A program made the position numbers and the translations under genes. Under the pieces are notes generated by a model. The model searched no databases. It saw nothing but the letters and a program-made list of their open reading frames with translations, and had not been told where the DNA came from. A stretch of 64,000 bases of DNA from Stygiobacter sp. RIFOXYC2_FULL_38_25 (lineage in GTDB: Bacteria > Bacteroidota > Ignavibacteria > Ignavibacteriales > Melioribacteraceae), in assembly GCA_001803165.1 (NCBI GenBank), contig MHAZ01000002.1, positions 40,252 through 104,251 on the forward strand. The letters run 5' to 3'. Below are positions 25,375 through 34,224 of the stretch, piece after piece; position 1 is the stretch's first letter; the number at the start of each line of letters is the position of its first letter.

Positions 25375-26151
25375 ATGAAGAAAATCTTTTTATCGCTGCT
25401 AATAGTTATTATTTGCCAGATATCAATTGTCGGTCAGTTTAAGTACACGTTTTCTCAGTTTGGAAAAGAGACTGTTGATTTTATAAAGCAACCATTAAAA
25501 TGGGAAGCAACAGATTATGTAATTCCAGCTGTTACAATTTTCTTGACCTATGAGATTATGTTGAATTATGATGAGCCGATTCGTACTGCCGTTTTGAAAG
25601 ACAGAAGATATTATAACAGCGTTCCTATTGAATTTGGAAGAATATGGGGAGAACTCTATATGCCGGTTGTACTTTTCAGCGGATTAGCTGCGCATTCCTT
25701 GATAACTAATGATATGACAACTCGAAAAGTAGCTTATGAAATTGGGCAGGCATCTCTCTATGCCGGTGCTATCACTTATATATTAAAAATGGCATTAGGC
25801 AGAGCGAGACCCTACAAAGAAGAAGGAAGAGCTTCGTTTCATCCATTCACTACTTTGTTTAATACCGACGACCAATCTATACCCGGCGGACACAGTACTG
25901 CTGCATTCGTTCTTTCAACTGTGATATCTAGAAATGTTAAGCCAACATGGCTGAAGGCAGTTGCTTACATACCAGCCGCATTAACTTTTGTCTCCAGAGT
26001 TTATCAAGATAAACACTGGACCTCTGATGACTTTTTCGGAGCAGTGCTGGGATATTTCATTGCGACATGGGTTGTGGATCAGCATGAAAATAATAAATCA
26101 CTAGTTGAAATTACTTCAACGCTTCCCTTATCCATAAGAATTGCACTTTGA
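25375..26151 (+). CDS. PAP2 superfamily phosphatase 2
   Basis: 258 residues from the ATG at 25375, which gives a standard signal peptide (MKKIFLSLLIVIICQISIVGQ); an in-frame ATG 12 bp earlier is the alternative. Motifs are intact: KMALGRARP, PGGHST, SRVYQDKHWTSD. It is a tandem paralog of the preceding protein and starts within 20 bp of its stop. Redundancy suggests different lipid substrates or dosage. Confidence 0.85.
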   Translation: MKKIFLSLLIVIICQISIVGQFKYTFSQFGKETVDFIKQPLKWEATDYVIPAVTIFLTYEIMLNYDEPIRTAVLKDRRYYNSVPIEFGRIWGELYMPVVLFSGLAAHSLITNDMTTRKVAYEIGQASLYAGAITYILKMALGRARPYKEEGRASFHPFTTLFNTDDQSIPGGHSTAAFVLSTVISRNVKPTWLKAVAYIPAALTFVSRVYQDKHWTSDDFFGAVLGYFIATWVVDQHENNKSLVEITSTLPLSIRIAL

Positions 26152-26180
26152 AATTATAAAAATTAGTGGAGTTAAAAATT

Positions 26181-26414
26181 ATGATCATTTCAAAAAATAC
26201 AATTACAGTTGCAACGTTTTTAATAATAGTTATCCTTTTTTTGTATTTCTACGGCGGAGGATTAGTTGAAAGCATTGTAAGAGAGAAAATCAATCAAAAT
26301 GATTGGCTCACCAAAAATAATTTTGGATTGCTGCCCGCTGTTTTCACTTTTGGATTTGGATTACTTTGCGGTTGGCTGCTATTTAGCAAAAAAGGAAACT
26401 ATGAAAAAGAATAA
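26181..26414 (+). CDS. Small two-helix membrane protein
   Basis: 77 residues; ATG at 26181 with GGAG upstream. Two hydrophobic helices flank a short polar loop (ESIVREKINQNDWLTKNN). Its last codons overlap the start of the next PAP2 gene (26401), so the two are translationally coupled. Not recognised; may assist the phosphatase. Confidence 0.6.
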   Translation: MIISKNTITVATFLIIVILFLYFYGGGLVESIVREKINQNDWLTKNNFGLLPAVFTFGFGLLCGWLLFSKKGNYEKE

Positions 26415-27276
26415 AGCTAATAGGTTTAGTTGTTATTATCTCACTTTAATTATGGTTATAATATTCAGTATGGGTAAACCGGTTTATTCACAACAACCAG
26501 TAAGTGATTCGTCATTTCATCCTTATCATGTTAATTATTGGGTAACGGGTCCAATTCTTACTGTTGGTTTAACAACAAACTTGATCGGAATTACTACTGT
26601 TTTGGGAAAGAAAGATGTCGCACTAGCCGAGATACAATCGTTGGACAGGAGTGTTATAAATAATCTTGATTATTGGTCATTAAAGCAAGATCCCTCTAAA
26701 GCTTCTGCCAATGGAGTTTATTCCGACTATGTTCTTGGCGCAAGCATTGTGTTGCCGGGGCTTCTCTTCTTCGACAAAAGCATAAAGCAGGACTGGTTCG
26801 ATATTTTGCTTATGTATACTGAAACAATGTCAATCACAACAAATATTTTCGAATGGAGTTTTCTTGGTCCAACTTTTCAGAATAGATTGCGCCCGGTTAC
26901 TTACTACGAGCAGCTGACTTATGAAGAGAAGAAAAGTGGTCATAACAGGAATTCTTTTTATAGCGGGCATGTGGCGTCAGCTGCCGCATCTACTTTCTTT
27001 ATGGCAAAAGTTTATAGCGATTATCACCCGGAGATTGGAAACAATAAGTACTTTTTATATGCCGCTGCAATGGTTCCGCCGCTAGTGTTGGGATATTTTA
27101 GAATAAAAGCACTCAAGCATTTTACTTCCGATGTGATGGTTGGGATTGGAATTGGAGCTTTATGCGGAATATTAATTCCAGAATTTCACCGGATCAAATA
27201 TGAAAACATCACTCTGGGCTTATATTCTTCTCTCGAAGCAACCGGAGTAGCAATTAAATGGCAGCCGAAGTTTTAA
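26401..27276 (+). CDS. PAP2-like protein 3, divergent active site
   Basis: 291 residues from the ATG at 26401 (signal peptide to VYSQQ). Motif 2 (YSGHVAS) and motif 3 (FRIKALKHFTSD) are recognisable, but motif 1 is degraded: RLRP is present while the Lys of K-x6-RP is absent. Activity is therefore uncertain. It is much more distant from the two preceding PAP2 proteins than they are from each other. Confidence 0.75.
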   Translation: MKKNKANRFSCYYLTLIMVIIFSMGKPVYSQQPVSDSSFHPYHVNYWVTGPILTVGLTTNLIGITTVLGKKDVALAEIQSLDRSVINNLDYWSLKQDPSKASANGVYSDYVLGASIVLPGLLFFDKSIKQDWFDILLMYTETMSITTNIFEWSFLGPTFQNRLRPVTYYEQLTYEEKKSGHNRNSFYSGHVASAAASTFFMAKVYSDYHPEIGNNKYFLYAAAMVPPLVLGYFRIKALKHFTSDVMVGIGIGALCGILIPEFHRIKYENITLGLYSSLEATGVAIKWQPKF

Positions 27277-27341
27277 CCTGAAATAAAAAAGGAATAGCAC
27301 GCCTGTTCCATTTTATAAATTGATTAAGTAATGGGTCAATA

Positions 27342-27881
27342 ATGAAAACAAGATTTATAATACTTACAGTGTTTATTGCATTGTGTTTAATGCTTGCAAT
27401 CAGCGCGCAAACTAACAAGAAGGTTAATTCAAAGAGAGCAATCGCCAAGAAAGAACTTCCAAGTTCAATCGGTAAACCGGTTTTTGAATCAAAAGAAGAT
27501 AGTATCATCACTAAAGTGTGGATTATAAGCCAGAAGAAAATCAAGGAAACGATGAAAACGAGTGCGGGCGGTAATATGTATAAGATGAAAGATAATAGCT
27601 TGCTTATAGATAAAGACACTAAGAATAAAATGTTGACGGGTACACATTATCTTATCTTTGATGTAATTAATTCTCTTAACGGAAAACAAGTTGCCGATAC
27701 AAGCGCGAAGGTAGAAGTTGTCTATCCTTCTAAGAAAACGGCATCGGTACAACTTTTACCAATGATGAACCACTTTGGCAGCGGCGTTAGCCTTATTGAA
27801 AAAGGTGAATACTTATTTACTATTAATCTTAATGTTGGTTCTGGTTATAGAACAACACAATTTAAACACAAGATTAAATAA
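27342..27881 (+). CDS. Exported hypothetical protein
   Basis: 179 residues with a signal peptide ending in ISAQ, then a basic stretch and a strand-rich domain (KMLTGTHYLIFDVINSLNGKQV ... ASVQLLPMMNHFGSGVSLIEKGEYLFTINLNVG) that resembles an immunoglobulin-like fold. No family recognised. Probably periplasmic. Confidence 0.6.
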   Translation: MKTRFIILTVFIALCLMLAISAQTNKKVNSKRAIAKKELPSSIGKPVFESKEDSIITKVWIISQKKIKETMKTSAGGNMYKMKDNSLLIDKDTKNKMLTGTHYLIFDVINSLNGKQVADTSAKVEVVYPSKKTASVQLLPMMNHFGSGVSLIEKGEYLFTINLNVGSGYRTTQFKHKIK

Positions 27882-27931
27882 CAGTTTTTCATTTCAAAAT
27901 ATTTTTAGAAATGCATAAGTAGAAAAAATCT

Positions 27932-28540
27932 ATGGAGCTAACTTATTTTCTAAAAGGCATTGTTATTGGTTTTGCTATGGCAATTCCTCTCGGTCCTATT
28001 GGAGTGATGTGCATACGCAAAACGCTAACAGAAAGAAAAATTTACGCTGTTGCTATTGGATTTGGAGCCGCGACTGCGGATTTGCTTTATGGTTCTGTGG
28101 CTGCTTTTGGTCTTACAATGATTTCATCTACGCTTGTTACCTATAAAATTTGGATTCGTCTTATTGGCGGTGCGTTACTTCTTCTGCTGGGGGTAAAAAT
28201 ATTTTTCTCAAAACCGAAAACAATTGATGAGCAAAACAATAATAAGAGCGTTCTCAGAACTTATCTTAGCACAGTCTTCCTAACACTAACAAATCCATTT
28301 ACAATATTTGCGTTTATTGCGGTTTTCAATTCCCTTGGTTTAGGCAGCGGACTAAGTTATTTCTCGGCTGCAACACTTGTCTTTGGAATATTTATCGGAT
28401 CAAGCGCATGGTTTTTTCTGCTAAGTTCCGGAGTAACAATTTTCAAAAAGAGACTAAATCTGAGTGCTTTAATGTGGGTAAATAGAGCCGCCGGTGTATT
28501 AGTGTTAATCTCTGGTTTGATAACTATAGTAACTCATTAG
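27932..28540 (+). CDS. LysE family exporter
   Basis: 202 residues, six predicted helices, with the LysE/RhtB N-terminal signature GFAMAIPLGPIGVMCIRKTL and conserved ATADLLYGSVAAFGL. Family members export amino acids or small metabolites; the substrate is unknown. It lies 50 bp after the previous gene and ends just before motif copy 10. Confidence 0.82.
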   Translation: MELTYFLKGIVIGFAMAIPLGPIGVMCIRKTLTERKIYAVAIGFGAATADLLYGSVAAFGLTMISSTLVTYKIWIRLIGGALLLLLGVKIFFSKPKTIDEQNNNKSVLRTYLSTVFLTLTNPFTIFAFIAVFNSLGLGSGLSYFSAATLVFGIFIGSSAWFFLLSSGVTIFKKRLNLSALMWVNRAAGVLVLISGLITIVTH

Positions 28541-28568
28541 TGTTAAATCCGGAAAAAACCCGTTAAAA

Positions 28569-28628
28569 GAAGTAGCCCTTTTTTCATCCCTTTGGACTAT
28601 GGTTTATTTCTTTATTAGTATCTAAAAT
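28569..28628 (+). promoter_or_regulatory. 36-bp motif plus -10 box, copy 10 (KaiC-like gene)
   Basis: GAAGTAGCCC, TTTTTTCATCC, CTTTGGA, CTATGGTT at 28569-28604, with TAAAAT at 28623-28628. The 3' end (TATGG for GATTG) deviates most at the -35 position, so this promoter may depend strongly on its activator. Confidence 0.75.
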
Positions 28629-28722
28629 TCAATCGTGCAAAAGATTAAAAAATTATTTTTTAACGATTGTGCTATGTTCTGCAAGTATTGTTACTATCAA
28701 TAAAAATAATTGAGAAAAAATT

Positions 28723-30462
28723 ATGAAAAAGACACAAGCAGCATTTGAAAGAAAGGTTCTTCAAAAAGCTCCAACCAGCATTCAAGGGTTTGACGAAATT
28801 ACTAACGGTGGTTTGCCAAAAGGCAGACCTACTTTAATATGCGGCGGCGCAGGCTGCGGTAAAACATTATTTGCAATGGAGTTTCTTGTACGCGGGGCAA
28901 CGCGCTATAACGAGCCTGGTGTTTTTATTTCTTTTGAGGAAACCGAGAAAGAGCTAACCACTAATGTTTCTTCTCTGGGGTTCGATTTAGATGACCTTGT
29001 ATTGCGAAAAAAGATATGGCTTGAGCATATTAATATAGAGAGAGGAGAAATTGGACTAAGCGGTGAATATGACTTAAAAGGATTGTTTGTTCGAATACAT
29101 CAAGCAATTGAAAGAATTAATGCTAAACGTGTTGTGTTGGATACTATTGAATCACTTTTTACTGCATTGCCTAATCCGATGGCAATACGAACAGAGCTGC
29201 GCAGATTATTCGGCTGGCTGAAAAGGAAAGGTGTAACAGCAATAATCACCGGTGAACGTGGCGATGGTACTTTAACACGCCAGGGTTTGGAAGAATATGT
29301 TTCCGATTGTGTTATTCTTCTCGATCATAGAGTAAGCGATCAATCATCAATTAGAAGATTGCGAATAGTGAAGTACCGCGGCTCAACTCACGGAACGAAT
29401 GAATATCCTTTCTTAATTGATGAAGACGGTTTTTCAGTTCTGCCGGTAACTTCACTTGGATTAAATCATATTTCTTCTAACGAAAGAATTTCCAGCGGCA
29501 TTCCAAGATTAGATACAATGTTATCCGACAAAGGATACTTCCGTGGCAGTACAATACTTGTTTCCGGTACGGCAGGTACAGGAAAAACAAGTCTTGCGGC
29601 TCAGTTTGTAGAGGCTGCATGCAAACGGGGGGAGCGCGTTCTTTATTTTGCTTTCGAGGAATCCCCCAGTCAATTTATGCGTAATATGTCTTCAATAGGA
29701 ATCAAATTAGAATCGTGGGAAAAGAAAGGATTGCTTCATTTTCATGCAACCCGTCCAACGCTTTTTGGTTTAGAGCATCATCTAACTACAACCATAAAAT
29801 TAATTAATAAAGTTAAGCCGAAAATTGTAATTCTCGATCCAATAGATGCGTTCGTAATAGGGGGGAATCAGACCGAAGTAAAAATAATGCTACTTCGCCT
29901 TGTTGATTTTCTGAAGAATCGGAATATCACAGCCTTCTTTGCAAGTTTATCGGATAGCGGAGAAAGCCAAGAACTTACCGATATGTCTATTTCTTCTTTA
30001 ATTGATACATGGCTGCTATTGCGTGATATTGAAATTGGCGGCGAGCGTAACAGAGGATTATATATTCTTAAATCGCGAGGTATGGCGCATTCCAACCAAA
30101 TCCGCGAGTTCAAACTAACTGACAGCGGTATTGAATTGCTTGATGTTTATGTTGGTCCGGAAGGAGTATTAACCGGTTCAGCAAGGTTATCGCAAGAAGC
30201 GAAAAACGACGCTGAACAATTATTACGCAAGCAAGAAATTGAAAGAGAAAAAAATGGATTAGAGCTAAAACGTGCAGCGTTGGAAGCTAATATTGTTGTC
30301 TTGCGTTCCGAATTTAAAGAAGAGGAATCGGAAACAATAAAAATTATTGAAATGGAAAAAGCAAAAGCTGAACGGTTTACACAAGATCAGATCAAAATGG
30401 CGGAAAGCAGAAAGGCAGATAAATATATTAGAAAACCCCTGCAGCGTAAAAGTAAAGCTTAA
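28723..30462 (+). CDS. kaiC: KaiC-like double-domain RecA ATPase
   Basis: 579 residues with two KaiC repeats. The CI-like half has Walker A GGAGCGKT (41-48) and the catalytic Glu pair in ISFEETEKE; the CII-like half has GTAGTGKT (282-289) and FAFEESPSQ. At the place of the clock KaiC phosphosites (HISTITD) it reads SISSLID, with Ser424-Ser425, so phosphorylation is possible. A C-terminal coiled coil of about 80 charged residues replaces the KaiA-binding tail. No kaiA or kaiB is nearby. Non-clock KaiC proteins are linked with stress adaptation, which fits the motif promoter and the CsbD-like gene behind it. Confidence 0.85.
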   Translation: MKKTQAAFERKVLQKAPTSIQGFDEITNGGLPKGRPTLICGGAGCGKTLFAMEFLVRGATRYNEPGVFISFEETEKELTTNVSSLGFDLDDLVLRKKIWLEHINIERGEIGLSGEYDLKGLFVRIHQAIERINAKRVVLDTIESLFTALPNPMAIRTELRRLFGWLKRKGVTAIITGERGDGTLTRQGLEEYVSDCVILLDHRVSDQSSIRRLRIVKYRGSTHGTNEYPFLIDEDGFSVLPVTSLGLNHISSNERISSGIPRLDTMLSDKGYFRGSTILVSGTAGTGKTSLAAQFVEAACKRGERVLYFAFEESPSQFMRNMSSIGIKLESWEKKGLLHFHATRPTLFGLEHHLTTTIKLINKVKPKIVILDPIDAFVIGGNQTEVKIMLLRLVDFLKNRNITAFFASLSDSGESQELTDMSISSLIDTWLLLRDIEIGGERNRGLYILKSRGMAHSNQIREFKLTDSGIELLDVYVGPEGVLTGSARLSQEAKNDAEQLLRKQEIEREKNGLELKRAALEANIVVLRSEFKEEESETIKIIEMEKAKAERFTQDQIKMAESRKADKYIRKPLQRKSKA

Positions 30463-30510
30463 CAAATAACAGAATAGGATTAGGCTTCAATTTAAGATTT
30501 GGAACGGAAA

Positions 30511-30738
30511 ATGAATGCAAATAAACATACACACCACCGGCAATTTTCAATATCTACACCTTCTATGAAGGAGAATTGGGATATTCAAAAAGCAAAACTC
30601 ATGAAGAAGTATCCAACCTTAACGGAACGTGATTTACGTTACGATGAGGGAAAGAAAGGCGCTATGTGGGAGCGCATTCAAATAAAATTAAGCCTTAGCA
30701 AAGAAAAAATGCAAAAACTAGTTGCATCAATACAATAA
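30511..30738 (+). CDS. CsbD-like small stress protein
   Basis: 75 residues from ATG 30511. The core (NWDIQKAKLMKKYPTLTERDLRYDEGKKGAMWERIQIKLSLSKEKMQKLV) has the CsbD-type pattern: a Trp, a lysine-rich helix, 'LTExDL', 'EGK', and a second helix. Family proteins are abundant in general stress responses, function unknown. It follows the KaiC-like gene by 48 bp and likely shares its promoter. Confidence 0.6.
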   Translation: MNANKHTHHRQFSISTPSMKENWDIQKAKLMKKYPTLTERDLRYDEGKKGAMWERIQIKLSLSKEKMQKLVASIQ

Positions 30739-30779
30739 TTGCACAGAAAATTTTGTAATTAATCAAAGAGGAATTAGAG

Positions 30780-30908
30780 ATGAGCAAAGGACAAAACACC
30801 AGAAAGGGTTCTAAAAAAGAACCAGTGAAAACCATGAAAGAAAAAAAAGCAGCTAAAAGAGAAAAGAAAAATGAAAAATCGAACCATTCACTTCTGAGTC
30901 AGCCTTAA
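30780..30908 (+). CDS. Very small lysine-rich protein
   Basis: 42 residues, about one third Lys (MSKGQNTRKGSKKEPVKTMK then EKKAAKREKKNEKSNHSLL). GAGGAATTAG upstream of the ATG offers a ribosome site. Similar short basic proteins beginning MSKGQ occur in Bacteroidota; function unknown. Probably the last gene of the KaiC-CsbD transcript. Confidence 0.6.
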   Translation: MSKGQNTRKGSKKEPVKTMKEKKAAKREKKNEKSNHSLLSQP

Positions 30909-30992
30909 CTTGAGGGAATGTGTGAAAATGGCAAGAAGTTGGTTGGCGCAACTTCAAGTTGTAATATAAATCCCGCTATCAAGTTAAGTTGT

Positions 30993-31082
30993 GGGCTAAA
31001 GCCCTATTTAATTTTTACTTGCCTTAACCCCACGCTTAAGCGTGGGGTTAATCAACACCCACTACTTATTGGACTTTAGTCC
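30993..31082 (+). repeat. REP-like cluster of palindromes
   Basis: Three perfect palindromes in 90 bp: GGGCTAAAGCCC (30993-31004), a 24-bp palindrome with arms AACCCCACGCTT (31026-31049), and GGACTTTAGTCC (31071-31082). This is the layout of extragenic REP/BIME elements. It lies between the KaiC operon and the Mla operon and may also terminate transcription. Confidence 0.7.
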
Positions 31083-31117
31083 CAAAACATTTATTAAAGA
31101 TTTTAAATGCTGTTAAT

Positions 31118-31960
31118 ATGGAAAAACATATTTCGCACATTGCTGGAAATGAAAACCAGATGAAGGAAATAACTCAAGGGGCAAGCAGCGGGAATTTTTC
31201 GAATTCAATTTTTAAGAAATTCTTCTTAGAAGTATCAATGATTACAATTTTCACTTTACGGTTCTTCAAAGAAGTTTGGAAACCACCTTATGAATTCAAT
31301 GAGTTGCTAAGACAGTCTTTTCTGATTGGTTACAAATCCTTCCCTCTGGTGGGAATTACCGGCTTTATAATTGGACTTGTTCTTACTGTTCAATCTAGAC
31401 CAACTTTGATGAAGTTTGGAGCAGTATCATTATTGCCCGCAATGGTAGCAGTTTCAATTATCCGTGAGATTGGACCGGCAATAACAGCGCTGATCTTTGC
31501 CGGAAAAGTTGGTTCCGGAATTGGCGCTGAACTTGCATCAATGAAAGTGACGGAACAAATTGATGCTATGCAAGTTTCCTGGACGAATCCATTTAAGTAC
31601 CTAGTTGTAACAAGAGTTCTCTCTGCAACTTTAATGCTTCCGTTATTAGTCGTATTAGCTGACGCTGTGGGATTGTTTGGTGCATATGTTGGAGTGAATT
31701 TAAAAGGAAGTGTAAGCTTTCACTTATTCTTTTCTCAAGTATTCCAAAGCCTAGAATTTAAGGATGTCTTTCCGGCATTCATCAAAACATTTTTCTTTGG
31801 TTTTGCAATTGCTATTGTGGGAAGCTATAAAGGATATAATGCAAATAAAGGAACCGAAGGAGTTGGAAAAGCGGCAAACTCGGCGGTTGTGTTTGGATCG
31901 TTAATGGTATTCCTAATAGATGTTGTAGCAGTGCAAATAACAAGTTTGTTCGAAAACTAA
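31118..31960 (+). CDS. mlaE: MlaE-type ABC transporter permease
   Basis: 280 residues with the MlaE signature: GITGFIIGLVLTVQSRPTL, EIGPAITALIFAGKVGSGIGAELASMKVTEQIDAM. Five or so membrane helices. An N-terminal extension of about 40 residues precedes the fold. Family role: inner-membrane permease of the MCE phospholipid transport system that maintains outer-membrane asymmetry. First of three consecutive mla genes. Confidence 0.92.
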   Translation: MEKHISHIAGNENQMKEITQGASSGNFSNSIFKKFFLEVSMITIFTLRFFKEVWKPPYEFNELLRQSFLIGYKSFPLVGITGFIIGLVLTVQSRPTLMKFGAVSLLPAMVAVSIIREIGPAITALIFAGKVGSGIGAELASMKVTEQIDAMQVSWTNPFKYLVVTRVLSATLMLPLLVVLADAVGLFGAYVGVNLKGSVSFHLFFSQVFQSLEFKDVFPAFIKTFFFGFAIAIVGSYKGYNANKGTEGVGKAANSAVVFGSLMVFLIDVVAVQITSLFEN

Positions 31961-31963
31961 AAA

Positions 31964-32755
31964 GTGTTAAACAAATTGATATTTAGTGAAACCGATATTA
32001 AAACTGAAACTGATAATCTGAAAAGCGAATATGTTTTAGAGATGAAACATTTGAAAAAGTCTTTTGGTGAAAATCATGTATTGCAAGATATCAGTCTTGT
32101 TCTCAATAAAGGAGAAAACCTAGTTATACTTGGACAATCCGGAAGCGGTAAATCAGTTTTAATAAAATGTATAGTCGGCTTAAATGAAGCTGATGAGGGT
32201 AAGCTATTTATTCTGGGGAACAACATTGAAGACATTAAAGCCGAAGAAGTAATTGAGTTACGTAAAAAGATTGGTTTCCTTTTTCAAAGCGGCGCGCTTT
32301 ACGATTCCATGACAGTTAGAGAAAATTTAGAATTTCCACTTAGAAGACAATTACATTCATTAACAAAAGAAACTATTAATTCTTTGGTATCGGAAGCCTT
32401 AGAAAATGTTGGACTTTCCGACTCAATTGACATAACACCATCGGAACTTTCGGGCGGTATGCGCAAAAGGTTGGGGCTTGCCCGTACTTTAATTCTAAAA
32501 CCGGAGATAATGCTTTACGATGAACCAACAACCGGACTTGATCCGATCACTTCAAAAGAAATAAGTAAGCTGATTGTAGAAGTACAAAAAAAATATAATA
32601 CTTCTTCCATAATCATTACACATGATATTGAATGCACAAAACTTACAGCCGATAGAATAATTGTACTAAGGAATGGAATCTGTGAAGCAGAAGGCTCCTA
32701 TTCCGATTTTGAAAACTCAGAAGATGAATGGATTAAATCATTCTTTGAAAAATAA
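31964..32755 (+). CDS. mlaF: MlaF-type ABC ATPase
   Basis: 263 residues. Walker A GQSGSGKS, Q-loop FLFQSGALYDSMTV, signature LSGGMRKR, Walker B IMLYDEPTTGLDP and switch His in IITHDIE are all present. The GTG start lies 3 bp after the mlaE stop. ATPase of the phospholipid transporter. The N-terminal 20 residues before the first strand are extra. Confidence 0.92.
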   Translation: MLNKLIFSETDIKTETDNLKSEYVLEMKHLKKSFGENHVLQDISLVLNKGENLVILGQSGSGKSVLIKCIVGLNEADEGKLFILGNNIEDIKAEEVIELRKKIGFLFQSGALYDSMTVRENLEFPLRRQLHSLTKETINSLVSEALENVGLSDSIDITPSELSGGMRKRLGLARTLILKPEIMLYDEPTTGLDPITSKEISKLIVEVQKKYNTSSIIITHDIECTKLTADRIIVLRNGICEAEGSYSDFENSEDEWIKSFFEK

Positions 32756-32773
32756 ATTAGAAATAAAATTTGA

Positions 32774-33433
32774 GTGTCTGAGATGAAACAAGACTTAAGT
32801 AATAAAATAAAATTGGGAGTGTTTGTTACACTGGGTGTTGCTGTGTTCATAATTGGAATTTACTTTGTCGGTGAAAGGCAGCAATTATTCAGAAGTACTT
32901 TTCGTGTAAGTGGAGTATTTAAAGATGTTGCCGGACTTCAAGCGGGGAATAATGTTCGCTTCTCGGGAATTAATGTTGGCACGGTAGAAAGCATTAGTGT
33001 TGTTAGCGATACTTCTGTTAGAATTGAAATTCTTATTGATGAAGATACCCGAAAGTTTATAAAGAAGAATGCGGTTGCAAGTATTGGTTCGGAAGGTCTA
33101 ATGGGAAATAAAATATTAATTATCTCCCCGGGAATAGGAACAAAAAATCAAATTGAAGACAATGATAAAATTGCAACTGTCCAGCCGGTCAATATGGATG
33201 AAATTTTAGCCTCATTAAAAACTACCATTGATAATACTTCTAATGTTACAAGTGATTTATCTAAGATAACGCACGAAATTCAAACTGGGAAAGGAACCAT
33301 AGGAAAATTATTAATGGATAAATCTATTGCGAATAACTTCGATTCTACATTTGTCAATTTGAAGAGTGGTTCTGCCGAGTTTAGAAAGCTTATGGAGAAA
33401 GCTAAAAGCAGCTGGCTGCTTTGGGGTTTCTAA
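32774..33433 (+). CDS. mlaD: MlaD-type MCE domain protein
   Basis: 219 residues: one N-terminal helix (LGVFVTLGVAVFIIGIYFVG), then the MCE domain (FRVSGVFKDVAGLQAGNNVRFSGINVGTVESI ... GSEGLMGNKILIISPG), and a helical tail. Family role: periplasmic lipid-binding ring of the Mla complex. GTG at 32774 or ATG at 32783 are both possible starts. MlaB, MlaC and MlaA are not seen nearby. Confidence 0.9.
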   Translation: MSEMKQDLSNKIKLGVFVTLGVAVFIIGIYFVGERQQLFRSTFRVSGVFKDVAGLQAGNNVRFSGINVGTVESISVVSDTSVRIEILIDEDTRKFIKKNAVASIGSEGLMGNKILIISPGIGTKNQIEDNDKIATVQPVNMDEILASLKTTIDNTSNVTSDLSKITHEIQTGKGTIGKLLMDKSIANNFDSTFVNLKSGSAEFRKLMEKAKSSWLLWGF

Positions 33434-33516
33434 AAATGGTAAAGAAGTAATTAAACATTTCTCGCAAGTACACCTCGCTATAATCTTTATAACCTTCCAA
33501 CACTTATAATTAAACA

Positions 33517-33576
33517 GTAGTAGTCCCTTTTTCATCCCTCTGCACGATTGTTATACTCTTCGGCTATTCTAAAATT
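33517..33576 (+). promoter_or_regulatory. 36-bp motif plus -10 box, copy 11
   Basis: GTAGTAGTCCC, TTTTTCATCC, CTCTGCA, CGATTGTT at 33517-33552. The hexamer at the fixed place is AAAATT (33571-33576), the weakest of the set. The lipoprotein at 33736 follows after an unusually long leader (about 150 bases) in which no gene is seen. Confidence 0.75.
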
Positions 33577-33735
33577 CAACACCGTTAAAAGAGAAATTAT
33601 TCATCGGATGATGAATAATTGCAGATTAGATAGAAACACAATTGAAAGATGGTTACTCTAATTCTAGTTGCTAAAATCTCACGCAAGCTGTTGCTGGAAA
33701 TGCAACTGTAAAAAATAATTTAATTCGGAGAATGT

Positions 33736-34065
33736 ATGAAGTACATATTAAAGGTTACTCTAACAATTGTATTACTTGTTGTCATCGCAGCTTGTTCAAG
33801 TAATAATGATCCTCAAGTTCGCATAAAGAATGAGCAGTTGAACATGGTCAATGTCAATTTGCAAACTTCAGAGAACGTAATAATTAGCTTTAACAATATT
33901 GAAACGGGACAAACAACTGATTACCAAGAAGTACATGAAGGTAACATTACAGCTACGGATGTTATCCGGAATGAATCTGTTTCAGTGATAACTAAAGTGA
34001 ATACAAACTACACAATTATCATCAGCACAAATAAGCCGCCAACTATTGAAACTGAAATGCAGTGA
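33736..34065 (+). CDS. Small lipoprotein, 109 residues
   Basis: Signal sequence MKYILKVTLTIVLLVVIAAC with lipobox at residue 20, then a mature domain with strand-turn pattern (VNLQTSENVIISFNNIETGQTTDYQEV ... ESVSVITKVNTNYTIIIS), possibly immunoglobulin-like. Not recognised further. It is preceded by motif copy 11 and followed by copy 12, so it is probably a single-gene unit. Confidence 0.7.
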   Translation: MKYILKVTLTIVLLVVIAACSSNNDPQVRIKNEQLNMVNVNLQTSENVIISFNNIETGQTTDYQEVHEGNITATDVIRNESVSVITKVNTNYTIIISTNKPPTIETEMQ

Positions 34066-34120
34066 ATTAAAAGAAAGGCTAATAAGAATAACATTTAGTG
34101 AAATGAATGCTCGCACCAAA

Positions 34121-34180
34121 GGTGTAGTTCCATTTTCATCCCTTTGCTCGATTTATTCGGGCTCATAATTGGTGTATCGT
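34121..34180 (+). promoter_or_regulatory. 36-bp motif plus -10 box, copy 12 (ice-binding-like gene)
   Basis: GGTGTAGTTCC, ATTTTCATCC, CTTTGCT, CGATTTAT at 34121-34156, with TATCGT at 34175-34180. The gene start is 44 bp further. Confidence 0.82.
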
Positions 34181-34224
34181 TCTATTGAAAAAGAAAACTA
34201 ATCTGTCATAGGAGAATAACTTAA

